Assembly (NCBI GenBank): GCA_051651645.1
Contig: JBOFSR010000004.1
Span: 1-6,515, forward strand
DNA length: 6,515 nucleotides
From: JBOFSR01 sp051651645
GTDB taxonomy: Bacteria > Spirochaetota > Spirochaetia > Treponematales > Treponemataceae
Reading direction: 5' to 3'
The notes beneath the pieces are model-generated. The model saw only the letters and a list, made by a program, of their open reading frames with translations. It was not told the origin of the DNA and made no database searches. This document shows positions 1 through 6,127 of the stretch, piece after piece (within the stretch, counting starts at the first letter, position 1; the number at the start of each line of letters is the position of its first letter). A program made the translations under genes and the position numbers.

Positions 1-583
1 ATTTTTGGTAGTCAATTTGCTCTTTTCCATGCTCGTCTTTTGTGATCGCATCAACGGGGCATGCTTCCTCACAGGGAACGGGAATTTTAATAATTGCGTG
101 ATAGGGACAGTTTTGCTTGCAAAGTCCGCAGTTGATACACATTTTTTCATCAATTTTTGCACGACCATCTTTGATTTCAATGCATTTTTTTGGACAATTT
201 GTCATGCACGGTCGAGCTAAACACGCTTGGCATCCGTTTGTTACTAAATAGTGCGAACGAACGCAGGAATTACACGCCTCATCTAAAACGGTTAGCATAG
301 GAGCCGTTGGCGTTTCTCGCTTTAAAGCCTCCTTTGCGTAGTCAGAAAGTTTTTTTTCGTCATCGTAGTCTTCGAGGCTATGCCCAAGCCGTGCAATGAT
401 TCGTTGGCGTATCAATTCTCTGTCGTGATAAATACAACAGCGAAGAGGAGTTGCACCATGTGGAGCCATTTCTCGTGGAATATAATGAATTGATTTTGCA
501 AGCTTACCTTCAAGTTGAAGTTTTGTAATTCTTACAAGGATTTCTCGGTTAATTTTTGAATTATTATTATTGATGTTTAACAT
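1..583 (-). CDS. [FeFe] hydrogenase, group B type, N-terminal part (runs off the left edge)
   Basis: This reading frame starts at ATG 583 and stays open to the edge, giving 194 residues without a stop. GAGG (591-594) sits 7 bases before the ATG. The N-terminal third contains HGATPLRCCIYHDREL (residues 42-57), a signature I associate with group B monomeric [FeFe] hydrogenases. Cysteine clusters follow: C104-x2-C107, then C118-x2-C121-x4-C126-x3-C130P with C134, then a ferredoxin-type C149-x2-C152-x2-C155-x3-C159P, then C171-x3-C175P. These should bind several [4Fe-4S] clusters that pass electrons to a catalytic H-cluster domain. That domain would lie beyond the window and is not seen. Such enzymes are cytoplasmic and interconvert protons and H2 in anaerobes, but group B physiology is poorly known. 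The gene has its own promoter and is separated from the flagellar operon by a terminator. A non-hydrogenase multi-cluster ferredoxin is the main alternative, since the H-cluster cysteines cannot be checked here. Confidence 0.82.
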   Translation of the reverse strand, partial: MLNINNNNSKINREILVRITKLQLEGKLAKSIHYIPREMAPHGATPLRCCIYHDRELIRQRIIARLGHSLEDYDDEKKLSDYAKEALKRETPTAPMLTVLDEACNSCVRSHYLVTNGCQACLARPCMTNCPKKCIEIKDGRAKIDEKMCINCGLCKQNCPYHAIIKIPVPCEEACPVDAITKDEHGKEQIDYQK

Positions 584-679
584 AGTTTATCCTCATGCAC
601 TGATTATACTTTTTTTAATTATAGAGCCTCTTTTTATCGTTTTATAAAAGACTCTCGACTAATAAAAAATCGACTCTAT

Positions 680-708
680 ATTCTTAACCAGAATTCTACT
701 TTTGTCAA
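680..708 (-). promoter_or_regulatory. Putative promoter of the hydrogenase gene
   Basis: On the minus strand a perfect -35 box TTGACA (708-703) is followed after 17 bases by AAGAAT (685-680). The latter matches four of six positions of a -10 box. It lies about 100 bases upstream of the hydrogenase ATG and just beyond the T-tract of the flagellar terminator. The -35 box is convincing and the -10 box is weak. The leader from about 673 to 584 would be long and holds only a weak imperfect inverted repeat. Confidence 0.45.
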
Positions 709-710
709 TT

Positions 711-751
711 AAAAAAGGACTAAGATCTGCATAACACAGAACTCAGTCCTT
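711..751 (-). terminator. Rho-independent terminator of the fliK-flgD-flgE operon
   Basis: AAGGACT (715-721) pairs perfectly with AGTCCTT (745-751). The stem continues inward as AG/CT and TCTG/CAGA with single-base mismatches. Read on the minus strand, the hairpin is followed by a run of six T (716-711) and then AATT. It begins about 40 bases after the flgE stop, so it closes the operon on the flgE side. The stem is A/T-rich at its base but long enough to be a credible intrinsic terminator. Confidence 0.8.
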
Positions 752-791
752 AAAGTACCCTTAGTAAATGTTTTTACCTGTGGCTAGTCAT

Positions 792-2183
792 CTACCTTTT
801 AAGATTCATTACTGTTTCAAGCAAGGTATCTGCAGTCGTGATTGTTTTTGAGCTTGCTTGGAAGCCTCTTTGGGTTACAATCATGTCAGTAAATTGCTCT
901 GTTAAGTCAACATTTGACATTTCAAGCGAGCCTGCTAAAAGTTTGCCTTTTCCTGCAACACCTGAAATATTAATGTTTGCAAGCCCTGAGTTATTTGACT
1001 GCATGTAGGTATTATCGCCAGCTTTTTCAAGTCCGCCTTGGTTTGCAAAACTTGCCATTGCAAGCTGCCCAATAATACGATTTGTACCGTTTGAATACAC
1101 GCCTGTAATGGTTCCAGAGTTGTCAATTTTAAAATTGTCTAAGTAGCCTTGAGTGTATCCGTCTTGATAAAACGCCTTTGTAGTGCTTTGTGCCGCTGCC
1201 TGCGTGATGGTATTTATTTGACTGCCAATTTGTCCTAAATTGATATTGACTGTTTGCCTCATGGGATTGCCTGCCTCATCGGGATTTGATCCCGCTACAT
1301 TAAAGGCTGCTTGAATAATAATATTTCCCGCATCTCCACTGGCATTTCCATCACCGTCAGTTGCTGCTTGTAAGGTTCCTGTGTTATCAAAATACACGGT
1401 AAACGTATTAGTGTTTGCATTTGCTGCATCTATACCGACCAAAGTGCCCGTTGCATCAGCATCGTTAGGATCGACTACAACAGTTCCTTGCCATTGGTTT
1501 GGTTGACCTGCAACACGGGTAAAAGATACTGATAATTGATGCTCATTCCCAAAACTATCATAAACCTTAAACTCTGTTGCCCATGTCCCTTTAGCGATAT
1601 CAGCAGCAGTTGCACCTTCTAAAATTTCAGGTGTGTTCTTATTAAGATTACACGCAAAGTTTACATTTTCAGTCGCCTTTGGTGCATCTTTAGAACCAAT
1701 CGGAATGATTATATCCTGCGTTTCGCCCGCTGGATTTACAACCATTTCCCCATTCAAATTTTGAGCCATATACCCTTGTACTCGTAAGCCGCTTGCAGGA
1801 TTGACGAGTTTTCCATCAACGTCTAGCCCAAAAGCACCCGCACGAGTGTAAAAGTTTTGCTCACCACTTTTCAAAACAAAAAAACCATTTCCTTGAATTG
1901 CAACATCAGTTGAAACTCCCGTTGATTGCAAATTTCCTTGTGTAAAAATTGTATCAATACTTGCAGTCATTACGCCAAGTCCAACTTCTTTGGGGTTAAT
2001 ACCACCAATTTCCGTTGTTGGGCGAGCTGCCCCTGCAAGTTGTTGTGAAATCATGTCTTGAAAGTTTACACGTCCGCGTTTAAATCCTGTAGTGTTAACG
2101 TTTGCAACGTTATTTCCTATAACATCAAGCCGAGTTTGGTGATTTTGCATACCAGAAACGCCGGCATAAAGTGATCTCATCAT
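792..2183 (-). CDS. flgE: Flagellar hook protein FlgE, with spirochaetal cross-link residues
   Basis: This 463-residue protein polymerises into the flagellar hook, the universal joint between motor and filament. In spirochaetes it lies in the periplasm. The N-terminus carries the rod/hook signature (residues 6-40, including NNVANVNTTGFKRG) and IQGNGFF at 96-102. The C-terminus has the conserved helical end with SNVDLTEQFTDMI and QRGFQASSKTI. The middle (about 215-320) is a variable, Asn/Asp/Thr-rich surface domain. The only cysteine is Cys178, followed by Asn179, with Lys165 thirteen residues before it. In Treponema denticola FlgE, the Lys165 and Cys178 positions form an intersubunit lysinoalanine bond needed for motility, so the same chemistry is expected here. 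Two ATG codons are adjacent. The first is chosen because AAGGGG (2196-2191) lies 7 bases upstream. This SD overlaps the flgD stop, which suggests coupled translation. It is the last gene before the terminator. Confidence 0.97.
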   Translation of the reverse strand: MMRSLYAGVSGMQNHQTRLDVIGNNVANVNTTGFKRGRVNFQDMISQQLAGAARPTTEIGGINPKEVGLGVMTASIDTIFTQGNLQSTGVSTDVAIQGNGFFVLKSGEQNFYTRAGAFGLDVDGKLVNPASGLRVQGYMAQNLNGEMVVNPAGETQDIIIPIGSKDAPKATENVNFACNLNKNTPEILEGATAADIAKGTWATEFKVYDSFGNEHQLSVSFTRVAGQPNQWQGTVVVDPNDADATGTLVGIDAANANTNTFTVYFDNTGTLQAATDGDGNASGDAGNIIIQAAFNVAGSNPDEAGNPMRQTVNINLGQIGSQINTITQAAAQSTTKAFYQDGYTQGYLDNFKIDNSGTITGVYSNGTNRIIGQLAMASFANQGGLEKAGDNTYMQSNNSGLANINISGVAGKGKLLAGSLEMSNVDLTEQFTDMIVTQRGFQASSKTITTADTLLETVMNLKR

Positions 2184-2190
2184 AGTGCTA

Positions 2191-2196
2191 ACCCCT
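2191..2196 (-). promoter_or_regulatory. Shine-Dalgarno site of flgE, overlapping the flgD stop
   Basis: The minus strand reads AAGGGG from 2196 to 2191, 7 bases before the first of two adjacent ATG codons. Its first A is the last base of the flgD TAA stop codon. This favours the upstream ATG at 2183 and indicates that ribosomes ending flgD are well placed to start flgE. Confidence 0.7.
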
Positions 2197-2636
2197 TAGT
2201 TTGTGTAAATTTTTTTAATTTGATCAAGATTGTAGACAGAGCCATTCACTTGCACTTGAGGATTTGCTCCTCGTACCGCAGCCTCTACAACACCTGTTTG
2301 CACGCCATCGCCCACTTCCACATCAACTGTTTTTCCAACCGCAGCCATCGCCTCAGAAGAATTAAGCATTGATGCCAACTTAGAAAACTCATTTCCCATA
2401 TTAGTCATTTGTTCAAGGCTTGAAAATTGAGCCATTTGAGCAATGAATTGAGTGTTTTCCATTGGTTGCGTTGGATCTTGATTTGCCAATTGCGCAATCA
2501 AAAGTTTAAGAAAATCGTCCTTGCCAAGTTCAGGGTTTGCAGCACGTCCATTTACTACAAGAGTTTTGTTGAATGAATCAACTTGCAATTTTGCATGAGC
2601 TTTTTCTGACGTACTCATTGACGCTTGAAATTCCAT
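2196..2636 (-). CDS. flgD: Flagellar hook assembly (cap) protein FlgD, short form
   Basis: FlgD caps the growing hook and is needed for FlgE subunits to assemble. The N-terminal FlgD core is clear at residues 38-80, with GKDDFLKLLIAQLANQDP followed by PMENTQFIAQMAQFSSLEQM. After a helical stretch, residues 100-118 (VGKTVDVEVGDGVQTGVVE) and 127-144 (QVQVNGSVYNLDQIKKIY) look like strands of the tudor-like domain. At 146 residues it is much shorter than enterobacterial FlgD (about 230). It seems to lack the FnIII/Ig-like domain that is inserted into the tudor-like fold in the longer proteins. Short FlgD is, to my knowledge, usual in treponemes, so this need not be damage. The start is supported by GAGGAG (2649-2644) with a 7-base spacer. 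It lies 29 bases after fliK and 12 bases before flgE, so all three are probably one transcript. Confidence 0.95.
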   Translation of the reverse strand: MEFQASMSTSEKAHAKLQVDSFNKTLVVNGRAANPELGKDDFLKLLIAQLANQDPTQPMENTQFIAQMAQFSSLEQMTNMGNEFSKLASMLNSSEAMAAVGKTVDVEVGDGVQTGVVEAAVRGANPQVQVNGSVYNLDQIKKIYTN

Positions 2637-2665
2637 TGCGATTCTCCTCTAAAATTATATATTAA

Positions 2666-4063
2666 TTAAATCATCACATTTACGGTGCTATAATTTGAGC
2701 TGTAGTAGCCAAAACTATCCGCACTGTCTTCACTGTAGTCTGCAAAAAACGGCTGTGCCTCTTGATACACATCACCAAAAATATTTTTATTATCTTCTTG
2801 ATGATTGTTTTCATTTTGACCGCCGCCCCACGAAAGCTCAAAGCCCGCTCCCTCAAATCCGCTTTCTGCAAAAGCGGCCTTTAATGAATCAAGATTATTC
2901 TTGAACGCATTATACGCTTCTTCGCTTGCAACCACAATTTTTCCTGTTAGTACTTTGTCGGCTAATTCCAAATTAATCTTAACATTTCCAAGCTCTTCTG
3001 GACGCAAAATTAAATTGATTGAGCCTGCATTGCCATCGCGCAAAGTGATTAGCCCTGTTTTGACAAAGCTTTGTGAATTATTTTGAATCTCACGAGAAAG
3101 CATTGAGGCAAAGGTGCTTTTTACTTTTTCTGCAGGAGTTTCTGTCAAAGCGTTCGTTGCACTTTCATTCAAGTTCATTACTAATTCGGCATTGCCATCC
3201 GCATCAATCGTTACCGCCTGATTAAAATCCGATGTTTTCTCTGCCTTAAGCGATTCATTTTTAGGCGTTCGCTCGTCAACTACCGTAAATTGTGCATGTT
3301 GCGTTGATTTTTCACCTGATTGCACTTTGTTGGCAAAGTCCTGCTGATTAAGCTGATTTTCCTGTGCTTCTGCTAAAATCGAAGCATTCGAAGCGTCCTC
3401 TTTTGAAACGCTCTCGCCAAAAAAATCTTTTACCTGATTTTCTTTTTGCAAAAGATTTTCCTCGCCTGCAAAACTCAAAGTATTTTCATCTTCAACATGG
3501 TGATTTTCGCCCGCTTCAGCCTTCGCTTTTAGTTCAGAAAAACGATTGCTTTCAAGGTTTTCTTTTTCAGTTTGTAAAACCTTTGACAACGGATTTATCT
3601 CGCTTTCGCCATCAATCAGGTTTGCACCCTGCAAAAGCTCATCCTCTGCTAGTTGCTCAACACTTGCATAAGAATCTGTGATAAGAACATCGCTGTTAAT
3701 AAAAAGAGGCTCTTCAGTAACAACAGGAATGACCAAATCATTTTTTGCAAGCAGATTTTTTTCATCTTCTTGAGAAAGATCTTTTTCCTCATCAATTTTT
3801 TCTTGCTCAGTTGACTTGCTATTGTTCACATGATCAGTTTTTTTGTCATTCTGTGATTCATGGCTTTTTGCAACATCATGACTCTCGATTTTTTTTTCTT
3901 CAAATCTTTGAGAATCAGAATGATAGCCTTGTTCAGTTTTGTCAGCAATTGCTCGATCAAGAATAGCGGTAAAACTTTCTCCTCGATACGTATTTGCATT
4001 TTTTGCAACAAAAGCAAAATCGTTTTGTGCGTTCGGTGCATTCATTTGCACAGATATTTCCAC
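2666..4063 (-). CDS. fliK: Flagellar hook-length control protein FliK (GTG start)
   Basis: FliK is exported through the flagellar type III apparatus, measures the hook and switches export from hook to filament subunits. Only the C-terminal hook-length domain (about residues 335-412) is clearly recognisable, with the family motif LRPEELGNVKINLEL (353-367) and a downstream helix at 382-402. Residues 45-330 form a hydrophilic linker rich in Glu, Lys, Asn and Ser without cysteine, as expected for the unfolded ruler part. The tail after 412 is polar (Asn/Asp/Ser/Tyr-rich). The length of 465 residues is within the family's wide range. GTG 4063 is chosen because GGAGG (4073-4069) lies 5 bases upstream. 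The nearest in-frame ATG (4045) has no such site, and the ATG at 4067 is out of frame. In treponemes the gene at this position has been called tap1. It is first in the operon with flgD and flgE. Confidence 0.9.
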   Translation of the reverse strand: MEISVQMNAPNAQNDFAFVAKNANTYRGESFTAILDRAIADKTEQGYHSDSQRFEEKKIESHDVAKSHESQNDKKTDHVNNSKSTEQEKIDEEKDLSQEDEKNLLAKNDLVIPVVTEEPLFINSDVLITDSYASVEQLAEDELLQGANLIDGESEINPLSKVLQTEKENLESNRFSELKAKAEAGENHHVEDENTLSFAGEENLLQKENQVKDFFGESVSKEDASNASILAEAQENQLNQQDFANKVQSGEKSTQHAQFTVVDERTPKNESLKAEKTSDFNQAVTIDADGNAELVMNLNESATNALTETPAEKVKSTFASMLSREIQNNSQSFVKTGLITLRDGNAGSINLILRPEELGNVKINLELADKVLTGKIVVASEEAYNAFKNNLDSLKAAFAESGFEGAGFELSWGGGQNENNHQEDNKNIFGDVYQEAQPFFADYSEDSADSFGYYSSNYSTVNVMI

Positions 4064-4068
4064 TCATA

Positions 4069-4073
4069 CCTCC
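4069..4073 (-). promoter_or_regulatory. Shine-Dalgarno site that fixes the GTG start of fliK
   Basis: A full GGAGG on the minus strand (4073-4069) is 5 bases from GTG 4063. An ATG at 4067 is only 1 base away from it and opens a frame that stops after about 35 codons. The site therefore selects the GTG. Confidence 0.7.
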
Positions 4074-4108
4074 ATCTTATTGGCTTCCCACCCAAAAGAC
4101 TTAATTAT

Positions 4109-4135
4109 TCATCGGTTAAAAAAAAAGAGAGTTAA
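4109..4135 (-). promoter_or_regulatory. Sigma-28-like (FliA) promoter of the fliK-flgD-flgE operon
   Basis: On the minus strand ACCGATGA (4116-4109) matches six of eight positions of the flagellar sigma-28 -10 element GCCGATAA, with the CCGAT core intact. TTAA (4135-4132) lies 15 bases upstream, where the TAAA -35 element is expected. Transcription would start near 4102, giving a leader of about 40 bases before GTG 4063. Sigma-28-like promoters are known for the treponemal flagellar operon. A run of nine T fills much of the spacer. Confidence 0.55.
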
Positions 4136-4185
4136 GGGCTCTGGCCATATATTTGCAGAAAACAATGCGTTTATTTTGCAACTTC

Positions 4186-4214
4186 TTGCTTTTTGTTAAA
4201 AAAAAATGTATTTT
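4186..4214 (+). promoter_or_regulatory. Putative housekeeping promoter of the transporter-methyltransferase unit
   Basis: TTGCTT (4186-4191) and TATTTT (4209-4214) are spaced by exactly 17 bases. Each box matches four or more consensus positions. A transcript starting near 4221 would give a leader of about 30 bases before ATG 4250, and it would leave out a possible upstream TTG start at 4193. Nine A in a row (4198-4206) lie in the spacer. In such AT-rich DNA a match of this quality can occur by chance. Confidence 0.45.
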
Positions 4215-4240
4215 GGTTTTCATTATTAAAATTATTTTGT

Positions 4241-4245
4241 AAGGA
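4241..4245 (+). promoter_or_regulatory. Shine-Dalgarno site supporting ATG 4250 of the transporter
   Basis: AAGGA ends 4 bases before ATG 4250. No comparable site precedes the in-frame TTG at 4193, so the shorter 385-residue protein is preferred. Confidence 0.6.
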
Positions 4246-4249
4246 AAAT

Positions 4250-5407
4250 ATGTTTTCATTTTTGCTTGTGATTACTTATGTTGCATTTATTAGCTTGGGG
4301 TTGCCTGATGCGATTTTAGGCTCCGCTTGGCCAACAATGTATGAGGGCTTTGGTGTTCCTTTTTCGAGTGCAGGACTTATCAGCATGATTATTGCAAGTG
4401 GTACTATTATTTCAAGTTTTTTTTCTAGCAAAGTTATTGCCTTTTTTGGAACAGGCATAACAACTCTCCTGAGCGTCACTTTAACCGCTGTTGCTCTTAT
4501 GGGCTTTTCATTTTCATCGGACTTTTGGATGCTTTGTCTTTGGGCAATTCCGTATGGAATAGGAGCAGGAAGCGTTGATGTTGCTTTAAATAATTTTGTT
4601 TCCTTGCATTATAAATCACGTCATATGAGTTGGTTGCATTGTTTTTGGGGGATTGGAGCAACACTTGGCCCGTACATTATGGGATTGTGCTTGGCTCATA
4701 ATTTTTTGTGGAATACTGGCTATCAAATAATTGGAGTTATGCAAATTGCGTTGGCTGTTGTCTTGTTATGCACGCTCTCCTTGTGGAAAATTAAAAAAAA
4801 TGAACATGAAGCACAAGTTACAGAGCATAAAACAATTCTCCTAAAAGAGATACTTGCTCTGTCAGGAGCAAAATCAATTTTAGTAGCCTTTTTTTCTTAT
4901 TGTACACTGGAAATCTGTGCAGGATTTTGGGCAAGTACGTATATGGTTTTAAATCGTGGTATTGATGTACAAAAAGCTGCTACATGGACGTCATTGTTTT
5001 ATTTTGGCATTACAGGTGGGCGCTTTTTGTCAGGCTTTATTTCTGACGCATTGGGAAATCGTAGAATGATTCGCTTAGGGCTTGGCTTTGTCTGTGTTGG
5101 CTTAGTTTTATTGTTTTTGCCAAATGATTATTTTTTACTTGCAGGATTAATTATTCTTGGACTCGGATGTGCGCCTATTTATCCTAGTTTGCTTCATGCA
5201 ACGCCAGAGAATTTTGGCAGTGATAAATCCTCTGTCCTTATGGGCATTCAAATGGCATGTGCATACACAGGAGCAACTTTTATGCCGCCCCTTTTTGGGT
5301 TTTTAGGTGAAAAAATTGGGCTGGGTCTGTATCCCGTATTTCTCACTTTTTTTGCTCTTTTGATTATTATTGTAACTGAAAAAGTAAATTCGCTACAAAA
5401 AAAATGA
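4250..5407 (+). CDS. Major facilitator superfamily (MFS) transporter, substrate unknown
   Basis: This 385-residue integral membrane protein has alternating hydrophobic segments consistent with 12 helices in two halves, joined by a charged cytoplasmic loop (about 180-200). An MFS motif-A-like stretch lies after helix 7-8 (residues 257-274, GRFLSGFISDALGNRR). Other features are GLPDAILGSAWP at 17-28 and a Gly-rich helix 4 with GAGSVDVALNN at 105-115. Acidic residues fall inside predicted helices (Asp20, Asp110, Glu221). Asp/Glu in helices 1 and 4 also occur in proton-coupled FucP-type sugar permeases, so a proton symporter or antiporter of that broad group is a reasonable guess. The residues do not name a substrate. 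Starting at ATG 4250 places the first helix directly at the N-terminus. The frame is also open from TTG 4193, which would add 19 residues. The gene is divergent from fliK, and its stop overlaps the start of the methyltransferase. Confidence 0.9.
   Translation: MFSFLLVITYVAFISLGLPDAILGSAWPTMYEGFGVPFSSAGLISMIIASGTIISSFFSSKVIAFFGTGITTLLSVTLTAVALMGFSFSSDFWMLCLWAIPYGIGAGSVDVALNNFVSLHYKSRHMSWLHCFWGIGATLGPYIMGLCLAHNFLWNTGYQIIGVMQIALAVVLLCTLSLWKIKKNEHEAQVTEHKTILLKEILALSGAKSILVAFFSYCTLEICAGFWASTYMVLNRGIDVQKAATWTSLFYFGITGGRFLSGFISDALGNRRMIRLGLGFVCVGLVLLFLPNDYFLLAGLIILGLGCAPIYPSLLHATPENFGSDKSSVLMGIQMACAYTGATFMPPLFGFLGEKIGLGLYPVFLTFFALLIIIVTEKVNSLQKK
5398..5404 (+). other. Possible slippery heptamer (A_AAA_AAA) at the transporter stop
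   Basis: In the transporter frame the last codons read CAA AAA AAA TGA, so the bases A AAA AAA have the exact phase of a -1 frameshift heptamer and are followed at once by a stop. A -1 slip would continue into ATG ATT TGT, which is the methyltransferase frame. No downstream stimulatory hairpin is evident. The run is eight A in total (5397-5404), so polymerase slippage is another possibility. Confidence 0.35.
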
Positions 5408-6075
5408 TTTGTAATTTTTGCTCTCAGCCTACCAATCAAATAGTTGTTAAGTCCGTTTTATATCATCACTGTGATTTTTGCCATGGAATTTTTAAGGATC
5501 CAAGCTGTTTTTGTTCCCCTGATGATCAAAAAAATCGCTATGAAAAGCATAATAATACACTTGAAAATCAATCATACAAAAAATATTTACAGGATTATTT
5601 ACAAAAAATTGATTTATTTTTTCAAAAACAGTCAAAGCAAATTGGATGCTTTTTAGATTTTGGCTCTGGAGTTTTTCCTGCAATGGAGGCTTTATTAAAA
5701 GAAGAAAATAATTTTAAATCCTTACTTGAGACTCAAATTTTTTCATATGATATTTTTTTTGCTAATTACCCAAAAATTCTGGAAAAAAAATTTGATGGTA
5801 TCAATTGCCTTGAAGTTGCAGAGCACTTTGAAAATCCTCTAAAGGAATTTAGCCTGTTGTATAAATTATGTAAAGAGGATGGATATGTTATTGTTTCAAT
5901 GCAGTTTGTTGATTTTTGCGATGATTTTTCTTTATGGTGGTATAAAGAAGATTCTACCCATGTGAGTTTTTACTCAAAAAAATCTTTGCAAATTTTGGCT
6001 AAACGTGTAGGATTTTCATCATTCATAGAAATTGATAAAAATATAATCGCACTAAAAAAGTGTAGTGATTTTTAA
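5404..6075 (+). CDS. Class I SAM-dependent methyltransferase with N-terminal zinc-ribbon-like motif
   Basis: The N-terminus has two CxxC pairs, C3-x2-C6 and C23-x2-C26, and then C35 and C37. This suggests a small zinc-binding module. A helical stretch with RYEKHNN (45-51) follows. The Rossmann-fold core shows motif I as FLDFGSG (83-89), an acidic residue after strand 2 at Asp116 (SYD), and FDGINCLEVAEHFENP (130-145), which resembles the post-strand-4 region of Methyltransf_23 and Methyltransf_11 proteins. A short strand, YVIVSMQF, lies at 161-168. The protein is 223 residues, probably cytoplasmic. Its methyl acceptor cannot be deduced. The ATG overlaps the transporter TGA as ATGA, and no Shine-Dalgarno sequence precedes it, so translation probably depends on the upstream gene. 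The DNA is visibly more AT-rich than the flagellar genes, with many AAA, AAT and TTT codons, which could reflect transfer or weak selection. No terminator is evident before ssrA. Confidence 0.78.
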   Translation: MICNFCSQPTNQIVVKSVLYHHCDFCHGIFKDPSCFCSPDDQKNRYEKHNNTLENQSYKKYLQDYLQKIDLFFQKQSKQIGCFLDFGSGVFPAMEALLKEENNFKSLLETQIFSYDIFFANYPKILEKKFDGINCLEVAEHFENPLKEFSLLYKLCKEDGYVIVSMQFVDFCDDFSLWWYKEDSTHVSFYSKKSLQILAKRVGFSSFIEIDKNIIALKKCSDF

Positions 6076-6127
6076 TATGGTTAAATTTTTTAGAGCTTTG
6101 CCTTTCTTTTAGACTTGTTTTTATTGC

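Noticed and set aside
5..220. Plus-strand open frame of 71 codons at the left edge
   Set aside because: It is antisense to the cysteine-rich hydrogenase frame, which has clear cluster motifs and a ribosome site. The plus-strand translation shows no family features.
625..659. Imperfect inverted repeat in the hydrogenase leader (CTCTTTT paired with AAAAGAC/TCTC)
   Set aside because: Pairing is interrupted and almost all A-T. It shows no match to a known riboswitch or operator, so it is likely chance in AT-rich DNA.
655..677. Short direct repeat TCGACT at 655-660 and 670-675
   Set aside because: Six bases repeated once is not enough to support an operator or attachment site.
935..1126. Minus-strand 63-codon frame within flgE
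   Set aside because: It is an out-of-phase shadow of conserved flgE sequence on the same strand.
4118..4142. Terminator-like hairpin on the minus strand (AGAG, 7-base loop, CTCT, then T9)
   Set aside because: The stem has only four pairs, and no minus-strand gene lies upstream for it to terminate. The T-run is better explained as the spacer of the fliK promoter.
3364..4199. Several plus-strand open frames (3364-3681, 3745-3966, 3860-4135, 3939-4199)
   Set aside because: They lie opposite fliK or its promoter and arise from the Glu/Lys/Asn-rich codons of the linker read backwards. None has a convincing ribosome site or recognisable motif.
4193..4249. Upstream TTG start that would extend the transporter by 19 residues
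   Set aside because: No Shine-Dalgarno sequence precedes it, and the likely promoter -10 box (4209-4214) lies inside the extension. ATG 4250 has AAGGA just upstream and starts directly at the first membrane helix.
6076..6127. Possible terminator between the methyltransferase and ssrA
   Set aside because: The stretch is T-rich but contains no stem of useful length, so no terminator is claimed. Some read-through into ssrA is possible.
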